Shown here in pieces: positions 9,828 to 18,891 of a DNA stretch of 64,000 nt. The translations under genes and the position numbers were made by a program. Source of the stretch: Verrucomicrobiota bacterium. GTDB lineage: Bacteria; Verrucomicrobiota; Lentisphaeria; JABSQK01; JAJFLO01. The stretch spans positions 44,423-108,422 of the forward strand of contig JAJFLQ010000064.1 in assembly GCA_021772615.1 (NCBI GenBank), in the 5' to 3' direction. The stretch's first letter is position 1; the number at the start of each line of letters is the position of its first letter. The notes beneath the pieces are model-generated. The model worked only from the letters and a program-made list of their open reading frames with translations, was not told the origin of the DNA and did not search any database.

Positions 9828-10448
9828 ATGTGTAATCAAGCGTGCCCGGGAAGAATCACGTTGTATTGCGGCGCTGTCGCAGTGTTCCTTTTGGCCGGTT
9901 CGGGTTTGTTCGCCGGACAGCCTCAGGATCAATTGAAAAAGACGCTGGACGCTGTGCTCGACGCGGTAAAGGACCCGGCTCTGCAGGGTGCGGAAAACGA
10001 ACAGAATCGATTGGACCGCGTCACGGCGTTGTTGGCGGAACGCTTTGATTTTCAGGAACTCGGCATGCGCACCCTCGGGCGCACGTGGAACGGCTTGTCC
10101 GCGGCCGAACGCGATGAATTTGTTTCGCTGTTCCGCAAGTTGCTGGAAAACACGTATCTTACAAATATTGATCAGCTAACTAACGACAATGTCATCTTCG
10201 ATAAAGAGATCAAACTGAGTGACGACAAGTACACCATTGTCACTCGGGCGATAACGACGGATAAAAAGGAGATTCCGGTCGAGTACAACGTGAAATCGGA
10301 TGCCGGAAACTGGCTTATCTACGACGTTAAAATAGAGGGCGTAAGTCTGGTTAAGAATTATCGCACGCAATTCAGTCGCACGTTGCAGCGCAAGTCATTT
10401 CAGGAGCTGTTGACGCAACTGCGAGAGAAAATTTCGGAGCTTAAATAA
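9828..10448 (+). CDS. mlaC: MlaC periplasmic phospholipid-binding protein (Ttg2D/toluene tolerance family)
   Basis: Signal peptide; RFDFQELGMRTLGRTWNGLSAAERDEFVSLFRKLLENTY; follows mlaD. Confidence 0.92.
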   Translation: MCNQACPGRITLYCGAVAVFLLAGSGLFAGQPQDQLKKTLDAVLDAVKDPALQGAENEQNRLDRVTALLAERFDFQELGMRTLGRTWNGLSAAERDEFVSLFRKLLENTYLTNIDQLTNDNVIFDKEIKLSDDKYTIVTRAITTDKKEIPVEYNVKSDAGNWLIYDVKIEGVSLVKNYRTQFSRTLQRKSFQELLTQLREKISELK

Positions 10449-10468
10449 GACCACTGGAGATATTCCAT

Positions 10469-11245
10469 ATGTTCGTCACATGTCCTAGCTGTATTGGCGC
10501 TATGCCAGTCATGCGCATCGTTTACTTTCTGATGCCGTTATTCTTACTTTTGTCAGTCGTCACGACAACACCTGCCACGGCCGCGTCGGATTCGACCGAC
10601 AATGCATACACAGATGATTATGATGACAACGGTGCTGAAACAGATGCCATCAGCGATCCGTTGTATCGAGTGAACTATGCTATGTATGTGGTCAACGACC
10701 GCCTCTATCTCCTCATCCTCGAGCCGGTCGCAGTGCGGTATGCCCAGGTTGTCCCGCAGTCGCTACGAGAGAACGTTCGCAATTTCTTCATCAACGCGCG
10801 CGCTCCGGTCCGCTTCGTGAATTGTCTGCTTCAGGGTAAGGGGGCGGCAGCCTGGTGTGAGGCGAAGGTATTCGTAGTGAACACGACAGTAGGGATCCTG
10901 GGATTCGACGCGGCGGCGCAACGGTATCTGGAACTGGAGACTACCGGAGAAGACCTCGGGCAGACACTCGCCACGTACGGTATCGGCAGCGGCATTTATC
11001 TCAACTGGCCGTTCTTTGGCCCTTCGAATGTGCGCGATACAGTCGGCATGATCGGCGACAGCTTTCTCGACCCGTTGCATTATCTGAGAACACCGTGGAG
11101 GATCGGCCTGAGCGTGTATAACGTGGAAAACGACATTTCACTGCATCCCGGCAAGTACCAGGATTTCAAGGACGCCGCGCTGGATCCGTATTATGCGTTC
11201 CAGGATCTGCACGTGCAGACCCGCAACGAGGCAATCTCGAAATAA
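10469..11245 (+). CDS. mlaA: MlaA/VacJ family protein
   Basis: DPLYRVNYAMYVVNDRLY...VRNFFINARAPVRFVNCLLQGK...EDLGQTLATYGIGSGIYLNWPFFGPSNVRDTVG. Signal peptide lacks an obvious lipobox Cys. Confidence 0.92.
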   Translation: MFVTCPSCIGAMPVMRIVYFLMPLFLLLSVVTTTPATAASDSTDNAYTDDYDDNGAETDAISDPLYRVNYAMYVVNDRLYLLILEPVAVRYAQVVPQSLRENVRNFFINARAPVRFVNCLLQGKGAAAWCEAKVFVVNTTVGILGFDAAAQRYLELETTGEDLGQTLATYGIGSGIYLNWPFFGPSNVRDTVGMIGDSFLDPLHYLRTPWRIGLSVYNVENDISLHPGKYQDFKDAALDPYYAFQDLHVQTRNEAISK

Positions 11246-11247
11246 CG

Positions 11248-12033
11248 CTATTCAAAATTCCGGAATTTGCTGCGTTTCAGCAGATGCACCATCCGCCTGC
11301 GGACAGCAGGCACCAATGTACGGCTCTTCCTTTTGTCGTAGGCGCGCAGAAAACGGATCCGTTCCCTGCCGCTAACCATGTGTAGCGGCAAGGACGCATT
11401 CAGGGCGGCCAGGTCACGCGCGCGCAGGCGAGGCGAAATACGCGGACGGACGTCAAGCCTGGCCATGTCGATGAATTGAAACCGGACACGTGACGGACAG
11501 GTGTCCAGAAATATATGCCGGGCAAATAAATCCGGGGCGGCAAGTCCGGCCCCGTGCATCTGTCGTACAATGGCCGCCAGCCCATCGATCACGCGGCGGC
11601 GCGTGGAACAACACGCGCATTGGTCCATGAAGTCGTCGAGCGTGCGATTGCCGTCGGCTTCGCGGGTAATCAGAAACGAATAATGCTCTGTTGTCGCGCT
11701 GCATTCCTCGCCGCAGGCAACCATTTCCGCCGTTTCGATTCCTGCCTGTTGCAACCGCAGCGAATTCTCCCACTCCACCCGCGATATCGAGCGAACTTCG
11801 CCGTAACGAAGCAGGCTCTTTACAGCATCCTTGCGATACGCGACCCATTGACGCTTGAGATACAGCACGATCGGCTTTCCCGAATCATCCGCTGCAATCC
11901 GCAGTATGTCGCGCTTGCCGCGCTGTGTTTTGACAACATCGCCGCCGGCGTCCTTCGTTGCGCTTGTATCGAGCAACCCGATTCGCGACAGGATGTCGCG
12001 ATAGCACTCGTTGATGATCACGCGCGATTGCAT
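11248..12033 (-). CDS. Lipopolysaccharide (WaaP/Kdo-type) kinase family protein
   Basis: WaaP-like kinase pattern: LYLKRQWVAYRKDAVKSLLRYGEVRSISRVEWENSLRLQQAGIETAEMVACGEE; MHGAGLAAPDLFARHIFLD. Confidence 0.7.
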   Translation of the reverse strand: MQSRVIINECYRDILSRIGLLDTSATKDAGGDVVKTQRGKRDILRIAADDSGKPIVLYLKRQWVAYRKDAVKSLLRYGEVRSISRVEWENSLRLQQAGIETAEMVACGEECSATTEHYSFLITREADGNRTLDDFMDQCACCSTRRRVIDGLAAIVRQMHGAGLAAPDLFARHIFLDTCPSRVRFQFIDMARLDVRPRISPRLRARDLAALNASLPLHMVSGRERIRFLRAYDKRKSRTLVPAVRRRMVHLLKRSKFRNFE

Positions 12034-12152
12034 AATTCTATCTCACTGCCGGGAGCCATAAGTAACGACACTTCGTACTATTGTATTCGTACACGTGGCG
12101 CATATAGTAACCCGGGGAGTGTTGGGGACAAAGGAGGGTTTCAGCCGGCATT

Positions 12153-14558
12153 ATGAGCGCCGAGAAAATACTGATTGTCGAAGACGACAAACACCTGGTT
12201 CGTCTTCTGCAGCGATCGCTAGCTAAGTTAAATTACGTCGTGGCCGATTCCGTGTCAACCGGTGCGCAGGCGATTGCGTGCGCGGCTGCACTCTGTCCTG
12301 ACCTCGTGCTGATGGATATTATTCTTGAAGGCGATATCGACGGCATTGAGGCCGCTGCGGAGATCTACGGCCGATTCGAGATTCCGATAATTTACCTTAC
12401 AGCGTATTCCGATGAAGAATTCCTCTCTCGTGCCAAGCATACCGTACCTTACAGCTATCTGGTAAAGCCGTTTCAGGAGGCGGAGCTTCATGCGTCTATT
12501 CAAATGGCACTTCACCGACACAAGGAAAACTGCCTGCGCATTTCGGAAACGTTTAATCACGCGATTCTGGACAGTGCAGGGGAGGGTATCATTGTCTACG
12601 ACCGATCTCTCCGCTACAAGGTTTGGAATCGATTCATGGAAACGCTCACCGGGATGTCGGCCGCGGCAGTGATCGGCCATGACACCGACAGCGTCACACC
12701 GCAACTCGGGTCGCAGACGATCTCGGGGTTGCTGGGCGCAGCCCTGGGCGGCAACCACGTGGTGTCCGATGATATCCGATTCGACATCACGGCGACCGGG
12801 AAAAAGGGCTGGATCGTGTGCAAATTCAGCCCCCACCAGTTGCCGGACGGAAAAATCATCGGTGTCGTCGGCATCATTCACGACATCACAGAGCGCAAGC
12901 GGGCAGAAGACGCATTGCGGTCGGTGACCGAGGCGACAAGTACCACCACCGGTCCGGAATTTTTCCGCACATTGACACAAAACCTCGCTCGCGCACTCGA
13001 CATGACCTACGCGCTTGTAGCCGAACGATCTCATTCGGTTGAACACACCGTGCGTACCCTTGCTTCATGGAAACAGGATGCGTTTTTGGACGACAGCGAG
13101 TATGATGTCGCAGGGACGCCTGGAAGTGTGGCGGTGAACGGAAAAATTTGCTGCTTCGAGGATAACGTACAATCCCAATTTCCCAACGATGCGCGATTAA
13201 AACATATCGACGCAGCCAGTTATGTGAGCCTTCCGGTCAGCGATTCACGTCGGAATGTTATCGGTCTTCTGGCTGTTGGCGACTCAGCGCCGCGAAAAAT
13301 TCATAGTTGGGAATTATCAATCCTGAAGATCTGTGCCGACCGCGCGGGCGCTGAACTCGAACGCCAACGGAACATTGCCGCGCTCAATCTGGCGCGGGAG
13401 TCTGCGGAACAGGCGAGCCGGGCCAAGTCGGAATTCCTTGCCAATATGAGTCATGAACTGCGCACACCGTTAAGCGCCATTCTAGGTTACTGCGAACTGC
13501 TGCAGCGGGAGTTCTACGGTCCGATCACGGAACGCCAGCAGAAGTCCCTTTCTCGCATCGACGAGAGCGGCGCTCATCTGCTTGAGTTAATCAGTGATTT
13601 ACTGGATTTTTCCAAAATCGAAGCCGGCTCGATCGAGCTGAATCTCGTTGCTATTTCTGTCGAAACCCTGTGCCGTTCGAGCATTCGGCTTATTCGCCGC
13701 AATGCAGACAGGAAGAACATTTCAATCGCGTATACATCGGACCTGAGCGGGTACACCCTGGTGGCCGACAAGCGCCGGCTGAAGCAGGTGCTGATCAACC
13801 TGCTTGACAACGCAGTAAAGTTCACACCAGATGGTGGCAAGATCGGATTGGACGTAACCACGAGTGTAGATCAGAAGTGGGCATGTTTTTCGGTATGGGA
13901 TACAGGGGTCGGCATTGAACCACGCGACCAGGACACGGTATTCCAGCCATTTTTCCAGTCGGACAGCAGCCTCACACGGGTACAGGAAGGCGCCGGCCTT
14001 GGGCTGTCGCTGGTATGTAAGCTGGCAAAATTGCACGGCGGCAGCGTCTCGTTGTGCAGTGAGAAGGGGGCCGGCAGCCGGTTCACCGTGCAAATTCCGT
14101 TACGAATTGAGGCCAGGACTGTCCGTGATAAACATGACGCCGACACGGTCGAAGGCGCAGTGGGGGTTCCCTTGAGAGCTGCGCCACACGCAGTGCGGGA
14201 GGGTACAATTCTGATCGCGGATGACAATGAGTTGAACGTCGAGATCATGCGCGAATATCTGGAAGGCGAGGGATACGATATCGTTGTGGCATACAATGGA
14301 GTAGAAGCGTTGCAGCGTGTCGAGGAACGCATCCCCGACCTGATCGTATTGGACGTTCAGATGCCGGAGATGGACGGTCTCGAAGTCGTCCGGCGCCTAC
14401 GGTTGGATCCGAAAACGGAGGATATTCCGGTAATCATAGTGACGGCGCTGACAATGCCGGGTGATCGTGAGCGTTGCCTTGCCGCCGGTGCTGATCAATA
14501 CGTCGGTAAACCGGTAAGCCCCGACAAGCTGACTTCGATCATCGCGTCCTATCTCTAG
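12153..14558 (+). CDS. Hybrid sensor histidine kinase (REC-PAS-GAF-HisKA-HATPase-REC)
   Basis: N-terminal REC (LIVEDDKHL), PAS, GAF-like segment, H-box SHELRTPLSAILGY, HATPase DTGVGIEPRD, C-terminal REC (ILIADDNELN...LDVQMPEMDGLEV). Confidence 0.92.
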   Translation: MSAEKILIVEDDKHLVRLLQRSLAKLNYVVADSVSTGAQAIACAAALCPDLVLMDIILEGDIDGIEAAAEIYGRFEIPIIYLTAYSDEEFLSRAKHTVPYSYLVKPFQEAELHASIQMALHRHKENCLRISETFNHAILDSAGEGIIVYDRSLRYKVWNRFMETLTGMSAAAVIGHDTDSVTPQLGSQTISGLLGAALGGNHVVSDDIRFDITATGKKGWIVCKFSPHQLPDGKIIGVVGIIHDITERKRAEDALRSVTEATSTTTGPEFFRTLTQNLARALDMTYALVAERSHSVEHTVRTLASWKQDAFLDDSEYDVAGTPGSVAVNGKICCFEDNVQSQFPNDARLKHIDAASYVSLPVSDSRRNVIGLLAVGDSAPRKIHSWELSILKICADRAGAELERQRNIAALNLARESAEQASRAKSEFLANMSHELRTPLSAILGYCELLQREFYGPITERQQKSLSRIDESGAHLLELISDLLDFSKIEAGSIELNLVAISVETLCRSSIRLIRRNADRKNISIAYTSDLSGYTLVADKRRLKQVLINLLDNAVKFTPDGGKIGLDVTTSVDQKWACFSVWDTGVGIEPRDQDTVFQPFFQSDSSLTRVQEGAGLGLSLVCKLAKLHGGSVSLCSEKGAGSRFTVQIPLRIEARTVRDKHDADTVEGAVGVPLRAAPHAVREGTILIADDNELNVEIMREYLEGEGYDIVVAYNGVEALQRVEERIPDLIVLDVQMPEMDGLEVVRRLRLDPKTEDIPVIIVTALTMPGDRERCLAAGADQYVGKPVSPDKLTSIIASYL

Positions 14559-14720
14559 CAGCCTGTCGGACTTTGGACACGCCGACTGCGAAAACGACAG
14601 AATCGGTTCATTTTTCCCCGAAATCGAGTTGGATATGTGCAATATTCGCCCGAATTCGTGAAGAAATGCCCTCGATTTCTCAATTTTCTCGTTGCGGCGC
14701 CGAAGTCCGACAGGCTGCTA
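14556..14720. mobile_element. 165-bp MITE-like element with ~21-bp terminal inverted repeats
   Basis: Left end TAGCAGCCTGTCGGACTTTGG; right end CCGAAGTCCGACAGGCTGCTA (20/21 complementary). Nested inverted repeat GAAATCGAG (14620-14628)/CTCGATTTC (14671-14679). No ORF. Confidence 0.8.
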
Positions 14721-15443
14721 GCCGACGTGTTTGCGATACAATTCGTCGGTGAGGTAGATAAGACGAAATCCGGCAAACAGCGAGCGCTTGGATCGGGGAC
14801 CGTCATACAGCTTGGAATACGCTGCGCAGCGATCCACGGTGTCAATGCAGCCGCCGCCCATCATGAGATGCATCTGGTCTTCACCGTCAATATCGTCAAG
14901 CACCCACTCCCTGACGTTTCCGGACATGTCCATGGCGCCGAACGGACTTTCATTCAACTCGTTCGAACCGACCGGTGACGTTTGGATACACGGGGTGTCG
15001 AGCGAAAATGTACCGAAACGGCCGTCAGGCAGCTCGTTGCCCCACGGATAAACGTGTCCCTCGCGTCCGCGGGCTGCAATCTCCCATTGCTCCGATGTCG
15101 GCAGACTGTAATAATCGCCCGTAATCGACCGCAGCCAGCGGGCGTATACTTTCGCGTCTTCCCAGCTCATCGGAACGGCCGGACAATTCGGGTCCGGCGC
15201 AATTTGATCCATTATATCATGGAGATTGTATGGATAACCTGTAGCGCTGAGGAATTCCAGAAACTGACACTTCTTGACCGTGAACTTCGTAATATAGAAC
15301 GGAGCACTGAGGCGATCAGGTACATTTTCGGGGCCCAGTACGTACGAGCCGGAAGGCACATGACACAGTGCCTGGCCAAGCGAATCGGCGGCCCCGGAAG
15401 ACCAGCCTCCGGACTCAACCAGTAATTCGTCTCCTCGATCCAT
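14718..15443 (-). CDS. FGE-sulfatase/SUMF1-fold domain protein
   Basis: VPSGSYVLGPENV...PVPMSWEDAKVYARWLRSITGDYYSLPTSEQWEIAARG..YPWGNELP...MSGNVREWV...FAGFRLIY. Confidence 0.85.
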   Translation of the reverse strand: MDRGDELLVESGGWSSGAADSLGQALCHVPSGSYVLGPENVPDRLSAPFYITKFTVKKCQFLEFLSATGYPYNLHDIMDQIAPDPNCPAVPMSWEDAKVYARWLRSITGDYYSLPTSEQWEIAARGREGHVYPWGNELPDGRFGTFSLDTPCIQTSPVGSNELNESPFGAMDMSGNVREWVLDDIDGEDQMHLMMGGGCIDTVDRCAAYSKLYDGPRSKRSLFAGFRLIYLTDELYRKHVG

Positions 15444-15628
15444 CGACTATTCTCCTATTGAGCCTGATGAACGCATTCGATTCTTTTAATCGCAGTTACT
15501 GTAACGGATGTTGCATTTTATGCAATTTTGATATTGCCGCCAGGGAACTGCCGTAGTATATCAAGTACGACGGAGGTTGCCCCGTCCCGCTCCGGCTCCG
15601 TCCACCTCGAGCTTTCGTAGCGCAGTAC

Positions 15629-18325
15629 ATGCCAACAACGGTATCTGATTCACAGCACGATCCCATCATGTCGACATTACGAAATAAACTTGCACACCTG
15701 ACCTATCAAAAGGCGTGTAAACTTCTGGGCGCAGATGCTGCGCATCTCCTCAATAGCGGCGGCAGAATCGCGATCGACGTCGAGGATCAGGTCACGTTTA
15801 CGGCCGCAGAATTCCGGCTCGAACTCTATGATGCGTCTGTTGTACTTACCGACGCCGGAAGCGGCAAGCAACAGATTGGTTTCAATTGTTCAACCTGTCT
15901 GATACCCTGCGTGCATGCCGCCGCAGCGTTGTCATTGGTGCTCGAAGAGAAAATGACGCTTGGGCTGGCAGCGCCGCCCCCGGAACGACAGCCCATCGAG
16001 AGTCTGACCGAAGAAGAGCTGGTGGATCGCGCCATCCAGGATCGACGTGAACGCGCTGCGAAGGAGAATCTCGTCCTCGAAGGCACCGGCGCTGAATGCG
16101 ATAGCCCATGGTGCGATTTTCTGATTACAAACAAGAGTTCCGGACGAACATACCGCGCTGCCGTTCGTGGTTGGGAGATCGGGGAGTCGTACTGCAGTTG
16201 CCCCGATTTCCGCAAAAACACGTTGGGCACGTGCAAACACCTGCTGTTCGCTATTGAGCAGCTACGTGAACGATTTCCCGCCCCTGAGAGCGTGGCTGCT
16301 TACGTGCGCACGCATTTCTGCGTCCACACGGACTATAGCCGAAACGGTGAGATCCGATTGCTAACGCCCGACAAGATCGAGCGCTCTGCGGCAGCCATCG
16401 TGGGGCCCATCACGGCGCGAAAAATCGACGACTTTCCAGACCTCGTTCGGCGCATCCGGGATCTCGAATTACAGGGGCACGAGGTAACGGTCTACCCGGA
16501 TGCGGAAGAAGAGATTCACCGGCGGTTGGTGCAGCAACATCTTAAGGACAGCGTTGCCGAGATACGGGCGGATCCCTCTGGCCATCCATTGCGCCTGTCG
16601 CTGTTAAAAACAGAATTGCTGCCTTATCAGCTTGACGGCATTGCGTTTGCCGTCGGCGCCGGGCGCGCCATACTTGCCGACGATATGGGATTGGGCAAGA
16701 CTATCCAGGGTATCGGCGTCACCGAGATGCTTGTTCGCGAGTGCGGTATCAGGAAGACACTCGTCATTTGTCCGACGTCACTCAAGTCGCAGTGGCTGAA
16801 CGAAATCACACGATTCACGGACCATAGTTGCCAGATTGTAGTCGGTTCGGCAGACGTTCGTGCCGAGCTGTATGACAACAGCGATCTTTTCACAATATGC
16901 AATTACGAACAGGTGCTGCGTGACATTACTGCCATTGAGCGCGTGTCCTGGGATCTGATCATTCTCGACGAGGGACAGCGGATCAAAAATTGGGAGGCGA
17001 AAACAAGTCGCATCGTGAAATCACTGAAATCGCCATATGCACTGGTGTTAAGCGGCACGCCGCTCGAGAATCGGCTTGAGGAGCTGTTTTCTATTGTGGA
17101 GTTCATTGACGACCGGCGATTGGGCCCGGCGTTTCGATTCTTCAACACGCACAAGATGGTGGACGAGCGCGGCAAACCTCTGGGCTACAAAAACCTTGAT
17201 GCGTTACGGCGCAAACTTGAACCAATTGTGCTGCGGCGGACGCGAAAAATGGTATTGGACGACCTGCCGCCGAGATCGACCGAAATCCTGCGCATACCGC
17301 CGACCGATGAGCAACTTGCGATGTGCGAGTCCTACCGCATGATCATAACTCGCATTGTCAACAAGCCCTACATGACAGAAATGGATATGCTGCGCCTGCA
17401 GAAAGCGCTCTTAATGAGTCGAATGGCAGCGAACAGTACGTTTCTCGTCGATAAGCTTGAGCCTGGTTATTCAAGCAAACTCGATGAGATCGCGACATTG
17501 CTGGACGACCTCTTTGCCGAAGATGACCGGAAAATCATACTGTTTTCCGAATGGAAGCGGATGCTGGATCTCATCCAGCCGATTGTGGATCGCAACGATA
17601 TCGGATATGTGCGTCTTGACGGTTCCGTTCCCCAGAAGCAACGTCAGGTCCTGATCAATCGGTTTCAGCGTGAAAACGATTGCAGGCTGTTTATGGCGAC
17701 CAACGCGGGATCGACCGGGTTAAATCTGCAGGCAGCCAACACCGTGGTGAATGTGGATCTACCCTGGAACCCGGCCGTGCTCGAGCAACGCATCGCGCGG
17801 GCTCACCGGATGGGCCAGAAGAAACCCGTACAGGTTTATATCCTGATTACTGAGGCAACGATTGAAGAAAGCCTGTTGTCGACGCTGGCGGCAAAGCAGG
17901 AACTCGCGACGGCGGCATTAGATTTGAACTCGGAGACCGACGAAGTTTGTCTCAATCGCAATATCGACGAGTTGAAACAGCGCCTCGAGGTGCTGCTCGG
18001 CTGTAAGCCGGACGCGCCTGTCGATCAGAGTCAGCAGGAATGCGCGCGCCGTACGGTTGCGCAAACCAGCTCCGGTGCACGACTTGAAGCCGCAGGCGGC
18101 CAGCTCTTCACAGCGGCATTTTCGTTCATCGGCGAGATGCTACCCGAGGGCGCGGATGAAACAGCAGTCTCTGATCTTGCGGCCTCATTTCGTACCGAAT
18201 TGATGAAAACGATTTCCGAAGCCGAGGACGGAACCTGCAAAATGACACTGTCGTTGCCGGGAACCGATGCCGTCGATGCCATGGCGCAGACACTGGCCAA
18301 AATGGCCGCGATGGCGCGCAAATAA
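15629..18325 (+). CDS. SNF2-family DEAD/DEAH-like helicase with N-terminal SWIM zinc finger(s)
   Basis: SWIM CSCPDFRKNTLGTCKH; SNF2 motifs LADDMGLGKTIQ, ILDEGQRIKN, LSGTPLENRLEELFSIVEF, GSTGLNLQAANTVVNVDLPWNPAVLEQRIARAHRMGQ. Confidence 0.93.
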   Translation: MPTTVSDSQHDPIMSTLRNKLAHLTYQKACKLLGADAAHLLNSGGRIAIDVEDQVTFTAAEFRLELYDASVVLTDAGSGKQQIGFNCSTCLIPCVHAAAALSLVLEEKMTLGLAAPPPERQPIESLTEEELVDRAIQDRRERAAKENLVLEGTGAECDSPWCDFLITNKSSGRTYRAAVRGWEIGESYCSCPDFRKNTLGTCKHLLFAIEQLRERFPAPESVAAYVRTHFCVHTDYSRNGEIRLLTPDKIERSAAAIVGPITARKIDDFPDLVRRIRDLELQGHEVTVYPDAEEEIHRRLVQQHLKDSVAEIRADPSGHPLRLSLLKTELLPYQLDGIAFAVGAGRAILADDMGLGKTIQGIGVTEMLVRECGIRKTLVICPTSLKSQWLNEITRFTDHSCQIVVGSADVRAELYDNSDLFTICNYEQVLRDITAIERVSWDLIILDEGQRIKNWEAKTSRIVKSLKSPYALVLSGTPLENRLEELFSIVEFIDDRRLGPAFRFFNTHKMVDERGKPLGYKNLDALRRKLEPIVLRRTRKMVLDDLPPRSTEILRIPPTDEQLAMCESYRMIITRIVNKPYMTEMDMLRLQKALLMSRMAANSTFLVDKLEPGYSSKLDEIATLLDDLFAEDDRKIILFSEWKRMLDLIQPIVDRNDIGYVRLDGSVPQKQRQVLINRFQRENDCRLFMATNAGSTGLNLQAANTVVNVDLPWNPAVLEQRIARAHRMGQKKPVQVYILITEATIEESLLSTLAAKQELATAALDLNSETDEVCLNRNIDELKQRLEVLLGCKPDAPVDQSQQECARRTVAQTSSGARLEAAGGQLFTAAFSFIGEMLPEGADETAVSDLAASFRTELMKTISEAEDGTCKMTLSLPGTDAVDAMAQTLAKMAAMARK

Positions 18326-18404
18326 GCGCGCTGCCGGACCGCAAAGCACAGGTTTGCGTGTCGTGATCGCGCAATCGTCAACGTGTATGATTCTACAACT
18401 AACC

Positions 18405-18590
18405 AGGTTGATACCGTAAGGCGACGGTATACATTGTCCTGAACTCAGGGAAATCCGGTGAAAATCCGGAACGGTCGCGCCGCTGTGAATCGGAACGCAC
18501 CCCAAATGCCACTGTTCGAATATCGGATGGGAAGGCGGGGCATGCGATTGCTGATAAGTCAGAATATCCTGCCATACAAGTGATTCCGCG
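18405..18590 (+). ncRNA. Cobalamin (AdoCbl) riboswitch
   Basis: GGGAAATCCGGTGAAAATCCGGAACGGTCGCGCCGCTGTGA...GCCACTG...GGGAAGGCGGGGC...GATAAGTCAGAATATCCTGCC, including the B12-box region. Upstream of a TonB-dependent receptor. Confidence 0.93.
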
Positions 18591-18757
18591 CCAGAATAAC
18601 TTGGCTCATAAGTGTGTGAATAGGGTAGAGGCACAGCAATCCTGTGTCAGGCTCCGAAAGCTGTTGCATGCGTTCCTGTGCGACACAATCCTGTTTCCCT
18701 TCATGTCGACTTCTGACGGACCGGCGGTGATGTTGCCGGACGTTATGATGCGTATAG

Positions 18758-18789
18758 CCGGTGTTCCGTTGCGGAATACCGGTTTTTTT
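18758..18789 (+). terminator. Rho-independent terminator in riboswitch leader (likely expression platform)
   Basis: CCGGTGTTCCG-TTG-CGGAATACCGG followed by TTTTTTT, ~100 nt before the receptor start. Confidence 0.75.
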
Positions 18790-18891
18790 GTGCGCCTGAA
18801 CTATTTGCCTGGTCAATGCACACGTTTCGTGGCAAATCACGAAATATGACAGGCCCCATCAGGCGTGCGACATCAAAATGGGGAATTCGAC

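Noticed and set aside
14637-14978. 113-aa ORF on + strand overlapping MITE and FGE gene
   Set aside because: Antisense to a well-supported FGE-fold CDS and starts inside the MITE-like element; no recognisable domain.
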